Virus record (IMG/VR): IMGVR_UViG_3300009168_000041
Span: 23,601-87,600 of that record
Direction: 5' to 3' (one strand)
Source of the DNA: a virus
DNA length: 64,000 nt
The translations under genes were made by a program, and so were the position numbers. This document shows positions 41,133-49,141 of the stretch, in pieces (the stretch's first letter is position 1; each line of letters opens with the position of its first letter). The notes beneath the pieces were generated by a model. That model did not search any database. It was not told the DNA's origin and saw nothing but the letters and a program-made list of their open reading frames with translations.

Positions 41133-41876
41133 ATGAGCCTAAAAGTAGAATGCAATGTCACCCTTTCCTGTTCGATTCGGTGCCCCGGTTGCGATCGTCT
41201 TGTCGGCATCTACCCCACCCCCGACGAAATGACGCTCGACCAGGTTGCCGCGTTTCTCGACCAGGCGAAAGCGGCCGGCGGAATCGGGCGGGTGAAATTG
41301 TTGGGAGGCTGCCCGCTGAAGCACTCTGACTTCCCCGGCGTCTACTCTCTCTTTCTGGCGGCGGTCGAGGTGGGCACCGTCGAGTTGGTGAAAATTGAAA
41401 CGAGCGGGGCGATTCCCGTTCCCTCTGGTCTGACGCCGCACCCGCGAATTCGGTTCGGCGGGCGGCGGCCGAAGAAGAAGGTACACCTCCCTTATCTCTG
41501 GAGCCCGAGCGATCTGGGGCTGGCCATTCACGCCCCGTGCTCGCACCCGTGGCGGTGTGGCTTCTCGATCGACGCTCGCGGTTGGCTGCCGTGCTCGCCA
41601 GCGATAATGGTTGACCGGCTATTCTACGGCGGCTCGCACTACCGGGAGAGATTGCCAGCAGACGGGCGGGTGTGGGGCATCGACGCCCTTTGTAAACACT
41701 GCGCGTACGCCGCGGCTCCCGAGTGGCGGGCCGCTCACGCCACACCCATCGCCCAGTTCACTCGTGAGATGCGAATGCCAACCCGCTCCTGGGCTGAGGC
41801 GTTACGGCGGGCGGGCGTCGTTGCGGCCGATGACACCTACGAACCCGGGCAAAATTGCAGCGCGAGGGTATTGTAA
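41133..41876 (+). CDS. Radical SAM protein, copy 2
   Basis: 247 aa. CSIRCPGC is the CxxxCxxC cluster motif. The SAM-contacting motif is KLLGGCPLKHSDF, with Cys in place of the usual Glu of GGEP. The C-terminal CSHPWRCGFSIDARGWLPCS and ALCKHC match copy 1 (12635-13372). The start at 41133 was chosen by alignment with copy 1; a GTG at 41118 overlapping the upstream stop is the alternative. The substrate is unknown. Confidence 0.72.
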   Translation: MSLKVECNVTLSCSIRCPGCDRLVGIYPTPDEMTLDQVAAFLDQAKAAGGIGRVKLLGGCPLKHSDFPGVYSLFLAAVEVGTVELVKIETSGAIPVPSGLTPHPRIRFGGRRPKKKVHLPYLWSPSDLGLAIHAPCSHPWRCGFSIDARGWLPCSPAIMVDRLFYGGSHYRERLPADGRVWGIDALCKHCAYAAAPEWRAAHATPIAQFTREMRMPTRSWAEALRRAGVVAADDTYEPGQNCSARVL

Positions 41877-41898
41877 TCGACCACAGAAGACGTAAAAT
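41871..41898 (+). promoter_or_regulatory. Promoter candidate upstream of the TROVE gene and leader RNA
   Basis: TTGTAA at 41871-41876, 16-nt spacer, TAAAAT at 41893-41898; predicted start about 41905. It overlaps the end of the radical SAM gene. Confidence 0.4.
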
Positions 41899-41904
41899 GC
41901 GAAT

Positions 41905-42050
41905 TCTGCCAGGGCCGAAAGCTTCGGGTTATCGCTCATTACGAACCCCCGGGGCCACAACCTTGTCCTGGCTTTTATGCCGGGCCGAACGCCCAAGGTT
42001 ACCGTTGTAGGTTTCCTCCTTGGGTGACCATTTGCCCGACTCCTTTTCTG
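41905..42050 (+). ncRNA. Structured leader or Y-RNA candidate beside the TROVE gene
   Basis: Gene-free stretch with nested helices: ccgaa-agc-ttcgg; aaccttg paired to caaggtt enclosing the hairpin cctggc-ttttat-gccggg; and ccttggg able to pair alternatively with cccaagg. Bacterial Ro60/Rsr genes often sit next to Y RNA genes, so a Y RNA is possible, but I could not identify the conserved Ro-binding stem with certainty. It may equally be a 5' leader. Confidence 0.3.
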
Positions 42051-42062
42051 GAGGGCGAAAAC

Positions 42063-43742
42063 ATGGCGGCTGGGTATGCACAGCACTTCTCGACACGGTG
42101 CATGCCTCAATCTGAGGCCATTCCAGGCAGCAAACAGGTCCAGAATTCGGCCGGCGGGTTTTCGTTTGCCGTGGATTGCTGGAAACGGCTGGAGCGATTT
42201 CTTGTACTGGGTAACGCAGGCGGCTCCTACTATGCAACCGAACGGGCGTTGACGCGAGAAAACGCGCCGGCCGTTCTTGTGTGTGCAGCCAAAGACGCGG
42301 CCCGAACGGTTCGTACCATCGTTGACATCAGCCGCTCGGGTAGGGCTCCAAAGAACGATCCGGCCATTTTCGCCTTGGCGATCATGGCTGGACAGGGACA
42401 GAAACTTGTGGGGGTATCGACGGTATGGCTACCCGAGGCTCTTTCCGAGGTCTGCCGCACTGGGACGCACCTGTTTCAATTCATCGAGCAAGTTCAGGCG
42501 TTTCGGGGGTGGGGCCGTGCGCTTCGCAATGCGGTAGCGGCATGGTATTCCCGCAAATCAGCCCGCGATGTGGCATACCAGGTGACGAAGTACCAGCAAC
42601 GGAACGGCTGGAGTCATCGCGACGTGCTGCGAAAAGCCCATGCCAAGCCGCCAACTGACCAGCATCGAATCGCGTTGGGATGGGCCGCCGGCAAGGTCGA
42701 AGGGTTTGCCGACTTCGTGCCGGATGCGCAGGAAGCCGTACAGCCGATCTACGCACTTGAACACGCCAAGGTCGCAGCAACGGTGGCAGAGGTTGTAAAG
42801 TGCATTCGCGAATATCGACTTGTTCGCGAGTGCGTTCCCACGCAATGGCTCAACTCACCAGAAGTCTGGGATGCCTTGCTGGAAGACATGCCGATGACGG
42901 CCATGATTCGCAATCTCGGCAAGATGTCGGCGGTGGGGCTACTCAAGCCGTTGTCGGCAGCGGCAAAGGTGGTTTGCGAGCGGCTATCGGATGTCGAGCG
43001 ACTCAAAAAGGCCCGCGTTCACCCATTCCATGTTTTGCTCGCACTTGATACTTATGGACGAGGCCGCGGCGTAAAAGGCTCGTTGTTGTGGACCACGGTT
43101 CCACAGGTACTCGATGCCTTGAATGAGGCATTCTATCTTGCCTTCTCCGCAGTAGAGCCGACGGGGAAGCGGTGGCTTCTTGGGGTAGACGTATCGGGTT
43201 CGATGGGTGGCAGCTACATTGCGGGTACGGCCGTTTCCTGTCGCACGGCTGCGGCGTGCATGGCGATGGTGGCATTGCGGACGGAACCACAAAGTTACGT
43301 TCACGGATTCTGTGGCGGCGATTTCTCGCATTTGGGAAGACTCTACAGTTCTTACCGCGGAAGCAATCCCGATGTGGTCGATGGTTTTGTGGATCTTGGA
43401 TTATCAAAATCCATGCGGCTAGATGGTGTGTGCCGTAAGTTAGATGGAATCCCGTTTGGCCCAACCGACTGTGCGGTGCCGATGCGATGGGCGCTCAAAA
43501 ACCACATCGAAGTGGATTGCTTTGTGATTCTCACAGACTCGGAAACGTGGTGTGGCCAGATTCACCCAATGCAGGCCCTACGCGAGTACCGCGAGAAGAT
43601 GGGCATTCCGGCGAAACTCGTTACGGCCGCGTTCGTTTCCAATGGATTCACGATTGGGGATCCCGATGACGGCGGCTGCTTGGACGTGGTTGGAATGGAT
43701 GCCAATGTGCCGGCGGTGATTGCCGATTTCGTCCGCGGGTAG
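42063..43742 (+). CDS. rsr: Ro60/TROVE-domain RNA-binding protein (Rsr-like)
   Basis: 559 aa, normal Ro60 size. The N-terminal two thirds are helical repeats of the TROVE ring (RTVRTIVDISRSGRAPKNDP, GRALRNAVAAWYSRKS, QRNGWSHRDVLRKAHAKP, MPMTAMIRNLGKMSAVGLL). The C-terminal vWA domain has GVDVSGSMGG (about 373-382), the MIDAS DxSxS metal site, and a further Thr/Asp (TDSETWCG). Ro60 proteins bind Y RNAs and misfolded RNAs in RNA quality control. Strong ctggaggg ribosome-binding site. A phage copy is uncommon. Confidence 0.88.
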   Translation: MAAGYAQHFSTRCMPQSEAIPGSKQVQNSAGGFSFAVDCWKRLERFLVLGNAGGSYYATERALTRENAPAVLVCAAKDAARTVRTIVDISRSGRAPKNDPAIFALAIMAGQGQKLVGVSTVWLPEALSEVCRTGTHLFQFIEQVQAFRGWGRALRNAVAAWYSRKSARDVAYQVTKYQQRNGWSHRDVLRKAHAKPPTDQHRIALGWAAGKVEGFADFVPDAQEAVQPIYALEHAKVAATVAEVVKCIREYRLVRECVPTQWLNSPEVWDALLEDMPMTAMIRNLGKMSAVGLLKPLSAAAKVVCERLSDVERLKKARVHPFHVLLALDTYGRGRGVKGSLLWTTVPQVLDALNEAFYLAFSAVEPTGKRWLLGVDVSGSMGGSYIAGTAVSCRTAAACMAMVALRTEPQSYVHGFCGGDFSHLGRLYSSYRGSNPDVVDGFVDLGLSKSMRLDGVCRKLDGIPFGPTDCAVPMRWALKNHIEVDCFVILTDSETWCGQIHPMQALREYREKMGIPAKLVTAAFVSNGFTIGDPDDGGCLDVVGMDANVPAVIADFVRG

Positions 43743-43751
43743 TGCGTAGCC

Positions 43752-44648
43752 ATGTGGATTAGACGCATTACGGCCGATAACTTCAAATCCTTGGTCGGTT
43801 TCAAGCTTGATCTGTCAAAGTTCACTTGCCTGGTCGGGCTGAACGGCGCGGGCAAGTCAACCGTGCTCCAGTTCATCGACTTCCTAACCCGACAGGTCCG
43901 CGGCGATATTGGGGGTTGGCTTCGCGCGCGGGGTTGGGATGTGAACGACATCGGGTCGCAACTCACCAAGAAGACGACTGTCGGTTTCTCGGTTTATCTG
44001 GCGGACAATCCTAGCGGTGAGGCCACATGGGAAGGGAACTTTGATCCATCTCAACACTGTTGCACGCAGGAACGGATCGCGATCGGTGGCGACTCTCTCG
44101 ACGTTCGTGACGGAAAGGTGGCGATCCGCTCAACTTCGTCAGGGCAGGCATCCGAGCAGGAAATCGCTTTTACCTATGAAGGCTCCATATTGTCGCAGCT
44201 TCGAGAACAGCCCCTCCCTTCAAAGCTCGTAGAATTCAAGAGATTCTTTCGGGACCTTCATCCGGCGGACGCCTACCACGTGGCAGACGGAGTGCTTCGG
44301 CTAATCGCGATCCTTGCAGAGACACAGACTCAGCATAGCTTCCTGCTCTTCGACGAAATCGAGAACGGCATCAGCCCGGAATTGATGGAGTTCATGCTCG
44401 ACACGCTGGTGAATACTCCCCAACAGGTCTTGATGACGACGCACAGTCCCATGATCCTGAACTACCTGGACGACAATATCGCCCGGGAAAGCGTCGTCTA
44501 CTTGTACAAGACCCGCAAGGGCCACACGCAAGCGATTCGGTTTTTCGACATTCCCTCCGTTGCCGAGAAGCTCACCGTCATGGGGCCGGGCGAGGCGTTC
44601 GCCGATACGGACCTGACTGCCCTGCGCGACGAAATCGAAAACCTTTAG
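43752..44648 (+). CDS. OLD/RecF-type AAA ATPase, TROVE partner candidate
   Basis: 298 aa. Walker A GLNGAGKST (29-37), a signature-like region in the middle, Walker B FLLFDEIENG (about 197-206) and the H-loop TTHSP (about 228). This is the ABC-type ATPase fold used by OLD, RecF and several defence proteins; there is no TOPRIM domain. It starts 9 nt after the TROVE stop, so the two are co-expressed, and a functional pair is likely. Confidence 0.8.
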   Translation: MWIRRITADNFKSLVGFKLDLSKFTCLVGLNGAGKSTVLQFIDFLTRQVRGDIGGWLRARGWDVNDIGSQLTKKTTVGFSVYLADNPSGEATWEGNFDPSQHCCTQERIAIGGDSLDVRDGKVAIRSTSSGQASEQEIAFTYEGSILSQLREQPLPSKLVEFKRFFRDLHPADAYHVADGVLRLIAILAETQTQHSFLLFDEIENGISPELMEFMLDTLVNTPQQVLMTTHSPMILNYLDDNIARESVVYLYKTRKGHTQAIRFFDIPSVAEKLTVMGPGEAFADTDLTALRDEIENL

Positions 44649-44960
44649 GCCAGCCGGGGGCTCTCAGAGGCCACCCAGGGCTTCTTTCGCTCACCGCTTC
44701 TTTTTGCCAATTTCTGTTGGCATAAAACGTGACGGCCACCCGCGGCAATTCACGGCCCTCCACGGCCCTCCGCGGCAATCCTTATCATCCTAGTAGCCTG
44801 TGTCCCGCGATACTAAGTGTCCAGTTGGGACTATACCATATCGGCCTTGACCGCCTAAGGCTATTGGCTATACTAGGTTGTGTCAATTTTCAGAATCCGG
44901 GGGATTCACGCCCTTGACTGGACTAGGCCAAACTGGTATACTTGTTGCGAGGAAAGAAAC
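44649..44960. other. Intergenic region with direct repeats and operator-like sites
   Basis: 312 bp. Contains cacggccctc twice in tandem within flanking cgcggcaat copies (44742-44780), then ctatac/gtatac-type half-sites and the promoter of the XRE gene. No credible gene. Confidence 0.45.
44914..44942 (+). promoter_or_regulatory. Strong sigma70-type promoter for the XRE regulator
   Basis: TTGACT 44914-44919, 17-nt spacer, TATACT 44937-44942. The gtatac palindrome at 44936-44941 overlaps the -10 and could be the operator of the gene it drives. Confidence 0.7.
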
Positions 44961-45173
44961 ATGTACGGGACCAAGCAGAAAGCGAAGTGTGACCTGGGGC
45001 AGCGGATCCGCGACGGACGGGCGCTCAAGAATCTCAATCAGCAAGAGTTGGCTGAGAAGCTCGGATTGCAGGCTACCACGGTGGTTCGATGGGAAAACGG
45101 AAGCCGGGTTCCGTCCATGCGGATGATGGCCAAGATCGCCAAGGTGCTGGGAATCACGATCACGATTGGGTAA
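44961..45173 (+). CDS. XRE-family transcriptional regulator
   Basis: 70 aa. LGQRIRDGRALKNLNQQELA then EKLGLQATTVVRWENGSRVP is a complete Cro/CI-type helix-turn-helix, and MRMMAKIAKVLGITI the usual C-terminal helix. It probably controls its own promoter and the following small-gene operon, or the phage switch. Ribosome-binding site gaggaaag. Confidence 0.85.
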   Translation: MYGTKQKAKCDLGQRIRDGRALKNLNQQELAEKLGLQATTVVRWENGSRVPSMRMMAKIAKVLGITITIG

Positions 45174-45177
45174 GTAT

Positions 45178-45477
45178 ATGACAACTACCCGCGACATTCG
45201 CAATGAGGGGCTGCGGACGATGGGGATTGAGCCGCAGGCAACAAAAAGGCAAGCTAAATTGCTCGAAACAACCACCGGATATCTGTCGGTGCGTAGTGCA
45301 GCCGACGACCGGCGATTGTGGCAGGTCGTGCGCAATAACATGCCGATGTCTGTGCAAAGCGACCTTCGCACGGCGTTGGGAATCGCCCGGCGCACCTTTG
45401 GACGAGTCACGCTGTCCGTGTGGGACATGGATGTCGGAGTATTCACTTCCGAGATGATAGCCGATCCCAACTACTAG
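45178..45477 (+). CDS. Unknown protein downstream of the XRE regulator
   Basis: 99 aa from the ATG at 45178. Helical and basic, ending VTLSVWDMDVGVFTSEMIAD. Not recognised. Confidence 0.5.
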   Translation: MTTTRDIRNEGLRTMGIEPQATKRQAKLLETTTGYLSVRSAADDRRLWQVVRNNMPMSVQSDLRTALGIARRTFGRVTLSVWDMDVGVFTSEMIADPNY

Positions 45478-45599
45478 CCTCCCCTCCCCGCGGAGCCGTC
45501 CGGCGCCGGAGCCGGCGTGGGGACTCGACCGGGCCACCGGGTAGTCGGGTGGCAGCCGCGTCCCGGGCTATCCACGGGACACCACTGGAGGATAGTATC

Positions 45600-45995
45600 A
45601 TGGCAAAGCGTACCATCACCCTCACAGACCGGGCACCAGTCACCATTGAGGAGGAAAACTGGCCCACAATCGCAAAAAGCGACGACAAGGAGTGGGACAA
45701 TCAGTATGAGTTCCAGGCCAATCGCATCTCGACGTGGAACGTGCGAGTGCGTCGCCACAACGACGGCCGCGCGATCGTCTACGCGACGTACAGCTACAGC
45801 AGCCAATGTCAGGGTGCTCGCAACTACGAGGCCAAGCGTGGCGTGCTACTACCTGCGGGTGCGGACCTAGTAGCCGCAATCCGCGAGGTGTGCGCGGACA
45901 TCGCCGAGGCGGAATGCTGCGAGGGAGACGCCGCACGCTGGCCGACGCTGGCCGCGGAGTGCATCGCCGACCTGCCGGCCGAGCCGCTGGACTAG
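45600..45995 (+). CDS. Unknown small phage protein
   Basis: 131 aa. Beta-type first half with RAIVYATYSYSSQCQGARNYE, then helices rich in Cys/Ala. The leader has a gtcccg/cgggac hairpin just before the ctggagg ribosome-binding site. Similar proteins occur in small-gene blocks of phages; function unknown. Confidence 0.55.
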   Translation: MAKRTITLTDRAPVTIEEENWPTIAKSDDKEWDNQYEFQANRISTWNVRVRRHNDGRAIVYATYSYSSQCQGARNYEAKRGVLLPAGADLVAAIREVCADIAEAECCEGDAARWPTLAAECIADLPAEPLD

Positions 45996-46121
45996 CTCGA
46001 TCTTCCCTCCTCCCCGTGCGGGCAGCCGGGGAGGCGATGAGGATCGACAAGCCGAGCCGCGGCGGCCTGTGACCGCGGCAACTCGCCCGCAGAGTGGAGC
46101 GGGAGGCATGGGAGACGAGAC

Positions 46122-46424
46122 GTGAAAACTCACAAGTATCTGGTGTACCGCAAGGGAAGCAACAGCATGAACCAGCCCTGCACGTTCGAGTGGGTGCCGA
46201 TTGCGATCGTCGAAGCGACGAGCCGCGAGAAGGCCGAGGAGACCTCTTGGCATGGAGAGAAGCCCAACGTACACGGTTGCCCGAGTCTGGCCGCCAAGGT
46301 GTTGGTCAGTTCCGGCAACATCGATTTCTGGTCAAACCAGTACGCGAAGGCCGTACCGTTGTCCAAGGCACCTAAGGGCGACATTCGCACCGTGGAAGAG
46401 GCGGCGCTGGAGGGGTGCTACTAA
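46122..46424 (+). CDS. Unknown small protein
   Basis: 100 aa, GTG start with ggagacg upstream. KTHKYLVYRKGSNSMNQPCT onward, with a WVPIAIVEATSREKAEETSW core. Not recognised. Confidence 0.5.
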   Translation: MKTHKYLVYRKGSNSMNQPCTFEWVPIAIVEATSREKAEETSWHGEKPNVHGCPSLAAKVLVSSGNIDFWSNQYAKAVPLSKAPKGDIRTVEEAALEGCY

Positions 46425-46633
46425 TGAGCCGGCCGCCCAAAACCGCTCACACTCCGTGCGATTGCGTTGACCGCAAATGCCGCGTTCACCCGGGGCGGGA
46501 TGCGTGCGCCAATCCTGGAGTCTGTTTAGCGTACCAAAGGGGATTTCGGGTAGTCGGCAATTCGGTCCCGAACAAATTCTGGATTCGACTCTGCAAAGAG
46601 TGTTTTGCAGAGTTGCCGATCGGCCACATTTGA
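46424..46633 (+). CDS. Small Cys-rich, probably zinc-binding protein
   Basis: 69 aa. CDCVDRKCRVHPGRDACANP, then CLAYQRGF and LCKEC. Several Cys and one His for metal. The start overlaps the previous stop (TAATG). Confidence 0.5.
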   Translation: MSRPPKTAHTPCDCVDRKCRVHPGRDACANPGVCLAYQRGFRVVGNSVPNKFWIRLCKECFAELPIGHI

Positions 46634-46812
46634 GACAGGTAGATGATCTCCCTGGCTCGCCGCAAGCCAGGCCCAGGTGGAGAGGAACGGGAACCCCGGC
46701 GGAGCAGGCAACGCAGCAATGCGACCGAGGCCAACCAGGTGCGTCCCTCCCGGCGAGCCAGCCTTTTCTGAACACACACAAGCCCGGCCTGACGGCCGGA
46801 AGGAGACGAGAA
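46634..46812. other. Structured leader of the 46813 gene
   Basis: Holds hairpins cctggct/agccagg and ccggcc/ggccgg, the latter directly before the aaggagacgag ribosome-binding site. A regulated leader is possible. Confidence 0.35.
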
Positions 46813-47049
46813 ATGGCATTGCACCCCGTAAAGTGGCAAATCGAATCGACGGCCCCCGACGGCTATTATGCGTTCGCGTGGGGTGGCGGACTCGACGAGC
46901 CAATCCGAACCAACTGCCACGCGACGAAGCAGGACGCGATTGTCGAGTTGCGCGCAGCGCTCCAAAAAGTCGGGCGATGCCCCGACCCATCTCTGTGCAA
47001 CGAAGGTACAGAGGAGGGGCGTGAGATGTTGTCGCGTTTGACTGGCTGA
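46813..47049 (+). CDS. Unknown small protein
   Basis: 78 aa, MALHPVKWQIESTAPDGYYA onward. Beta-beta-alpha-like; function unknown. Confidence 0.5.
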   Translation: MALHPVKWQIESTAPDGYYAFAWGGGLDEPIRTNCHATKQDAIVELRAALQKVGRCPDPSLCNEGTEEGREMLSRLTG

Positions 47050-47147
47050 CATCCTTCGCTCGCGCGGGCGGCTCGTACTAACTCAAAACCATTTCGTGCA
47101 AAATTGGTAATTCTGCCCCGCGGGCGGCTTGAATCAAGGAGCCCAGC

Positions 47148-47309
47148 ATGACAAAGGACGATCGCTTGGAGCTGACGATTGAGTTGGATGAGATCAAAAA
47201 GGACATCATGGAGTGTGATGATGCCGACATCCGGGACGAGGTGATTGCCCTGTGCGGACTGCTCGCCTCGATCATCGGCAACCTGCCGATAAAGGACGAC
47301 GATTCGTAG
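47148..47309 (+). CDS. 53-aa acidic helical protein
   Basis: MTKDDRLELTIELDEIKKDI onward. Ribosome-binding site aaggagc. Too short to classify. Confidence 0.45.
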   Translation: MTKDDRLELTIELDEIKKDIMECDDADIRDEVIALCGLLASIIGNLPIKDDDS

Positions 47310-47323
47310 GCCGAAACGCTACC

Positions 47324-47406
47324 CCCCTTCGCGCCGCCGGTGGCTACCCGGTCAAGCCCGCGGCGGCCTCGACTCCCGCCCCGGGTCAGGCGCGGAGGGG
47401 ATTTTT
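47324..47406 (+). terminator. Long-stem terminator or regulated leader
   Basis: Arms 47324-47335 and 47389-47400 (12 bp with one GU) enclose about 53 nt and are followed by attttt, then the ggagacg ribosome-binding site of the next gene. Read-through would be needed for that gene. Confidence 0.5.
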
Positions 47407-47416
47407 GGAGACGAGC

Positions 47417-47611
47417 ATGACTGATGCAGAACGAGAGATGGTAAGATCCACTGCGCTTCGCGATCAGGCGTGGGAGAAGGCGAAAAGATACATGGATGCC
47501 TTGAAGAGGCTCGCAGATACGGGGAGACCCGAATGCTACCGCGATGAGATAGCAGTTCGCATCGCGGCCCACCTCGTCCTGGGGGAAATTGGTATAAGGA
47601 AATACGATTAA
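47417..47611 (+). CDS. Small helical protein
   Basis: 64 aa, MTDAEREMVRSTALRDQAWE onward; all-helical prediction. Not recognised. Confidence 0.48.
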   Translation: MTDAEREMVRSTALRDQAWEKAKRYMDALKRLADTGRPECYRDEIAVRIAAHLVLGEIGIRKYD

Positions 47612-47623
47612 GGAGACGCGATA

Positions 47624-47794
47624 ATGGCCAAACCAACCGAACAAGACCGCGAAAATACTCAGATCCTCATCGGTCAATGGATGCGAAGCGCGGGCGCAAG
47701 AACACAGATCGTTACGCGGGACATGGATCGGCTGGAGCGGCTCATCGCTCAGTTAATCGCAGATACGCGGCGAGAGGCGTCAGAAGGAAAGTAA
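47624..47794 (+). CDS. 56-aa basic helical protein
   Basis: MAKPTEQDRENTQILIGQWM onward, ending LIADTRREASEGK. aaggagacg ribosome-binding site at good distance. Function unknown. Confidence 0.5.
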   Translation: MAKPTEQDRENTQILIGQWMRSAGARTQIVTRDMDRLERLIAQLIADTRREASEGK

Positions 47795-47882
47795 GCAGCA
47801 CGCTCCGAATAAGACAATTACGGCTGCCGTAATTGACACAAAAGAATTTTGAGAATTCCATTCAGTTATCAAGAAACTGGGG

Positions 47883-47912
47883 TTGACAGGTTTGCGGAGC
47901 CGACGGTAGATT
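47883..47912 (+). promoter_or_regulatory. Promoter for the non-coding region
   Basis: TTGACA 47883-47888, 18-nt spacer, TAGATT 47907-47912; predicted start about 47919. Confidence 0.5.
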
Positions 47913-47918
47913 CACAAC

Positions 47919-48090
47919 ACTGACGTTTTCAGCTTTTGGTTGTGCTTCGCAGCGACTTGCAGAGGTTTCATGCGATGCGACGATACTCCTACTCCATTGA
48001 TTCAACAGCACCATCGTCTGCAAGTCGCCCCGGCGGCTGCGCTCTTTCTTTCTTCGGCTTCGGCCGACGCGCCGCCGGGTCGCTTTTTCT
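47919..48090 (+). ncRNA. Candidate ~170-nt small RNA (promoter to terminator)
   Basis: Between the 47883 promoter and a terminator-like hairpin (48029-48037 with 48071-48079, then cgcttttt) lies a perfect 12-bp inverted repeat, gcgacttgcaga at 47952-47963 and tctgcaagtcgc at 48017-48028. There is no convincing open frame. A discrete structured RNA is the simplest reading. Confidence 0.4.
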
Positions 48091-48318
48091 AACAAACGAA
48101 CTACGCGGCCCAGTTCCCGCGGCCGTAGAAAAATCCTTCGCGACTGCCGGCGAACCAGCATTGCCCTCAAAGGGACGTGGAGGGCGGACGGCCAGAAAAG
48201 GTGCGAGCCCGGAGAAGCGACTGGAACGGAGAGCCCCCCAAGCCGGCGTAGGGCAAATTAGGAAAGCCGGCCCGGCAGTCCAAGGATTTGAATCGGTTCC
48301 CGCGGCCGTGAGCAAAGG

Positions 48319-48463
48319 GCGGAAGTCGCGGAAGGGCAGCCTGAAACGACTGCCGATGGCAAGTTCAATCGGAGTGGGCAAGCCGAGTCCAAAGGATCGT
48401 GACACGGCCGATCACGGCCCCTGCTCTGCTGAGCGCGAGGGTTCGACTCCCTCCTTCCGCCCA
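48319..48463 (+). ncRNA. tRNA-like RNA with enlarged middle (candidate a)
   Basis: The 3' part is a perfect tRNA T-arm, gaggg-ttcgact-ccctc (48439-48455), followed by acceptor strand cttccgc. The complementary gcggaag occurs at 48319-48325 and again at 48328-48334, about 130 nt upstream. D- and anticodon arms of normal size are not clear. Could be a decayed tRNA, an intron-bearing one or a tRNA-mimicking RNA. Confidence 0.3.
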
Positions 48464-48573
48464 TCTTTCCAGCCGCGCGGCACACGGGATGCCCGCAAGG
48501 GGAACAAATTCTTCCCGTTCAGTCTCACGGGAGACGGCCGCGCGGCTGCTTCACTTTCACAGGAGAAACGTGC

Positions 48574-48738
48574 ATGGCGAAACTGGGTTCACCCACTGAC
48601 AAGAATACCTGCCCCATTTGCGGCGGTCACAAAGGCGAACATGACAGCATGTGCCGCGAGTGCGAAAAGTACAAGGAAGATATCCAACGAGCGGAACGCC
48701 ATAGACGCCGGCGCGAGTATTTTGGTCAGTATTTGTGA
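48574..48738 (+). CDS. 54-aa zinc-finger protein
   Basis: MAKLGSPTDKNTCPICGGHK, then MCREC: a CxxC...CxxC zinc site followed by a basic helix (RAERHRRRREYF). aggag ribosome-binding site. Function unknown; possibly nucleic-acid binding. Confidence 0.5.
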   Translation: MAKLGSPTDKNTCPICGGHKGEHDSMCRECEKYKEDIQRAERHRRRREYFGQYL

Positions 48739-48908
48739 ACGGCCGCGCGGCTGGGTTTCGTACACCTTTTTGCGATTGTGTTTGCGTCAGCCTACGCCCG
48801 TGTATCGGGCAATGTGTTCCTCTGGCTTTCAGTCAGAAGGAGAACCATCATGCACTCGGCGGGCCAAAACCCGCCAACCCTCGTGAGACTACATGCTCGC
48901 GAGGGCAT

Positions 48909-48980
48909 CGTGGGGTTGAGAAGTGGTCTCTCGCCAGCCTCATACGCTGGAGCACGCTGGTTCGATCCCAGCCCCCACGA
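48909..48980 (+). tRNA. tRNA-Met (CAU anticodon)
   Basis: Complete cloverleaf of 72 nt: acceptor CGTGGGG/CCCCACG, D-arm GAGA-AGTGGTC-TCTC, anticodon arm CCAGC-CTCATAC-GCTGG with CAT, a 5-nt variable loop and T-arm GCTGG-TTCGATC-CCAGC; discriminator A, no encoded CCA. A CAT tRNA could be elongator Met or lysidine-modified Ile2. Confidence 0.9.
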
Positions 48981-49141
48981 CTTGAAGGACCTTCGTACCG
49001 GCGCAAAACGATGCCAGGAAAGTGGGCCGGCAAGCCCCTGGTGGCCAAGCAGGCACGGCCAAGAGTGCGGAGTAGCTTATCGGTTGGGACCGCAAGCAGC
49101 CTGATGAACGAAACCGACGTTCCGGTGAGAGGCCGGATTTG

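Larger units (their letters stand above)
47795..48573. other. 779-bp gene-free region dense in RNA-like helices
   Basis: Holds a promoter, a candidate promoter-to-terminator RNA, a 9-bp long-range pairing (48142-48150 with 48272-48280) and a tRNA-like 3' half. Open frames through it show no protein-like composition. Phage giant ornate RNAs (GOLLD, ROOL class) occur in such tRNA-adjacent gaps, but I cannot assign a class. Confidence 0.45.

Noticed and set aside
47936-48886. 316-codon + frame across the 48-kb gap
   Set aside because: It runs through the tRNA-like 3' half and a separate zinc-finger gene, lacks a ribosome-binding site and has no protein-like pattern.
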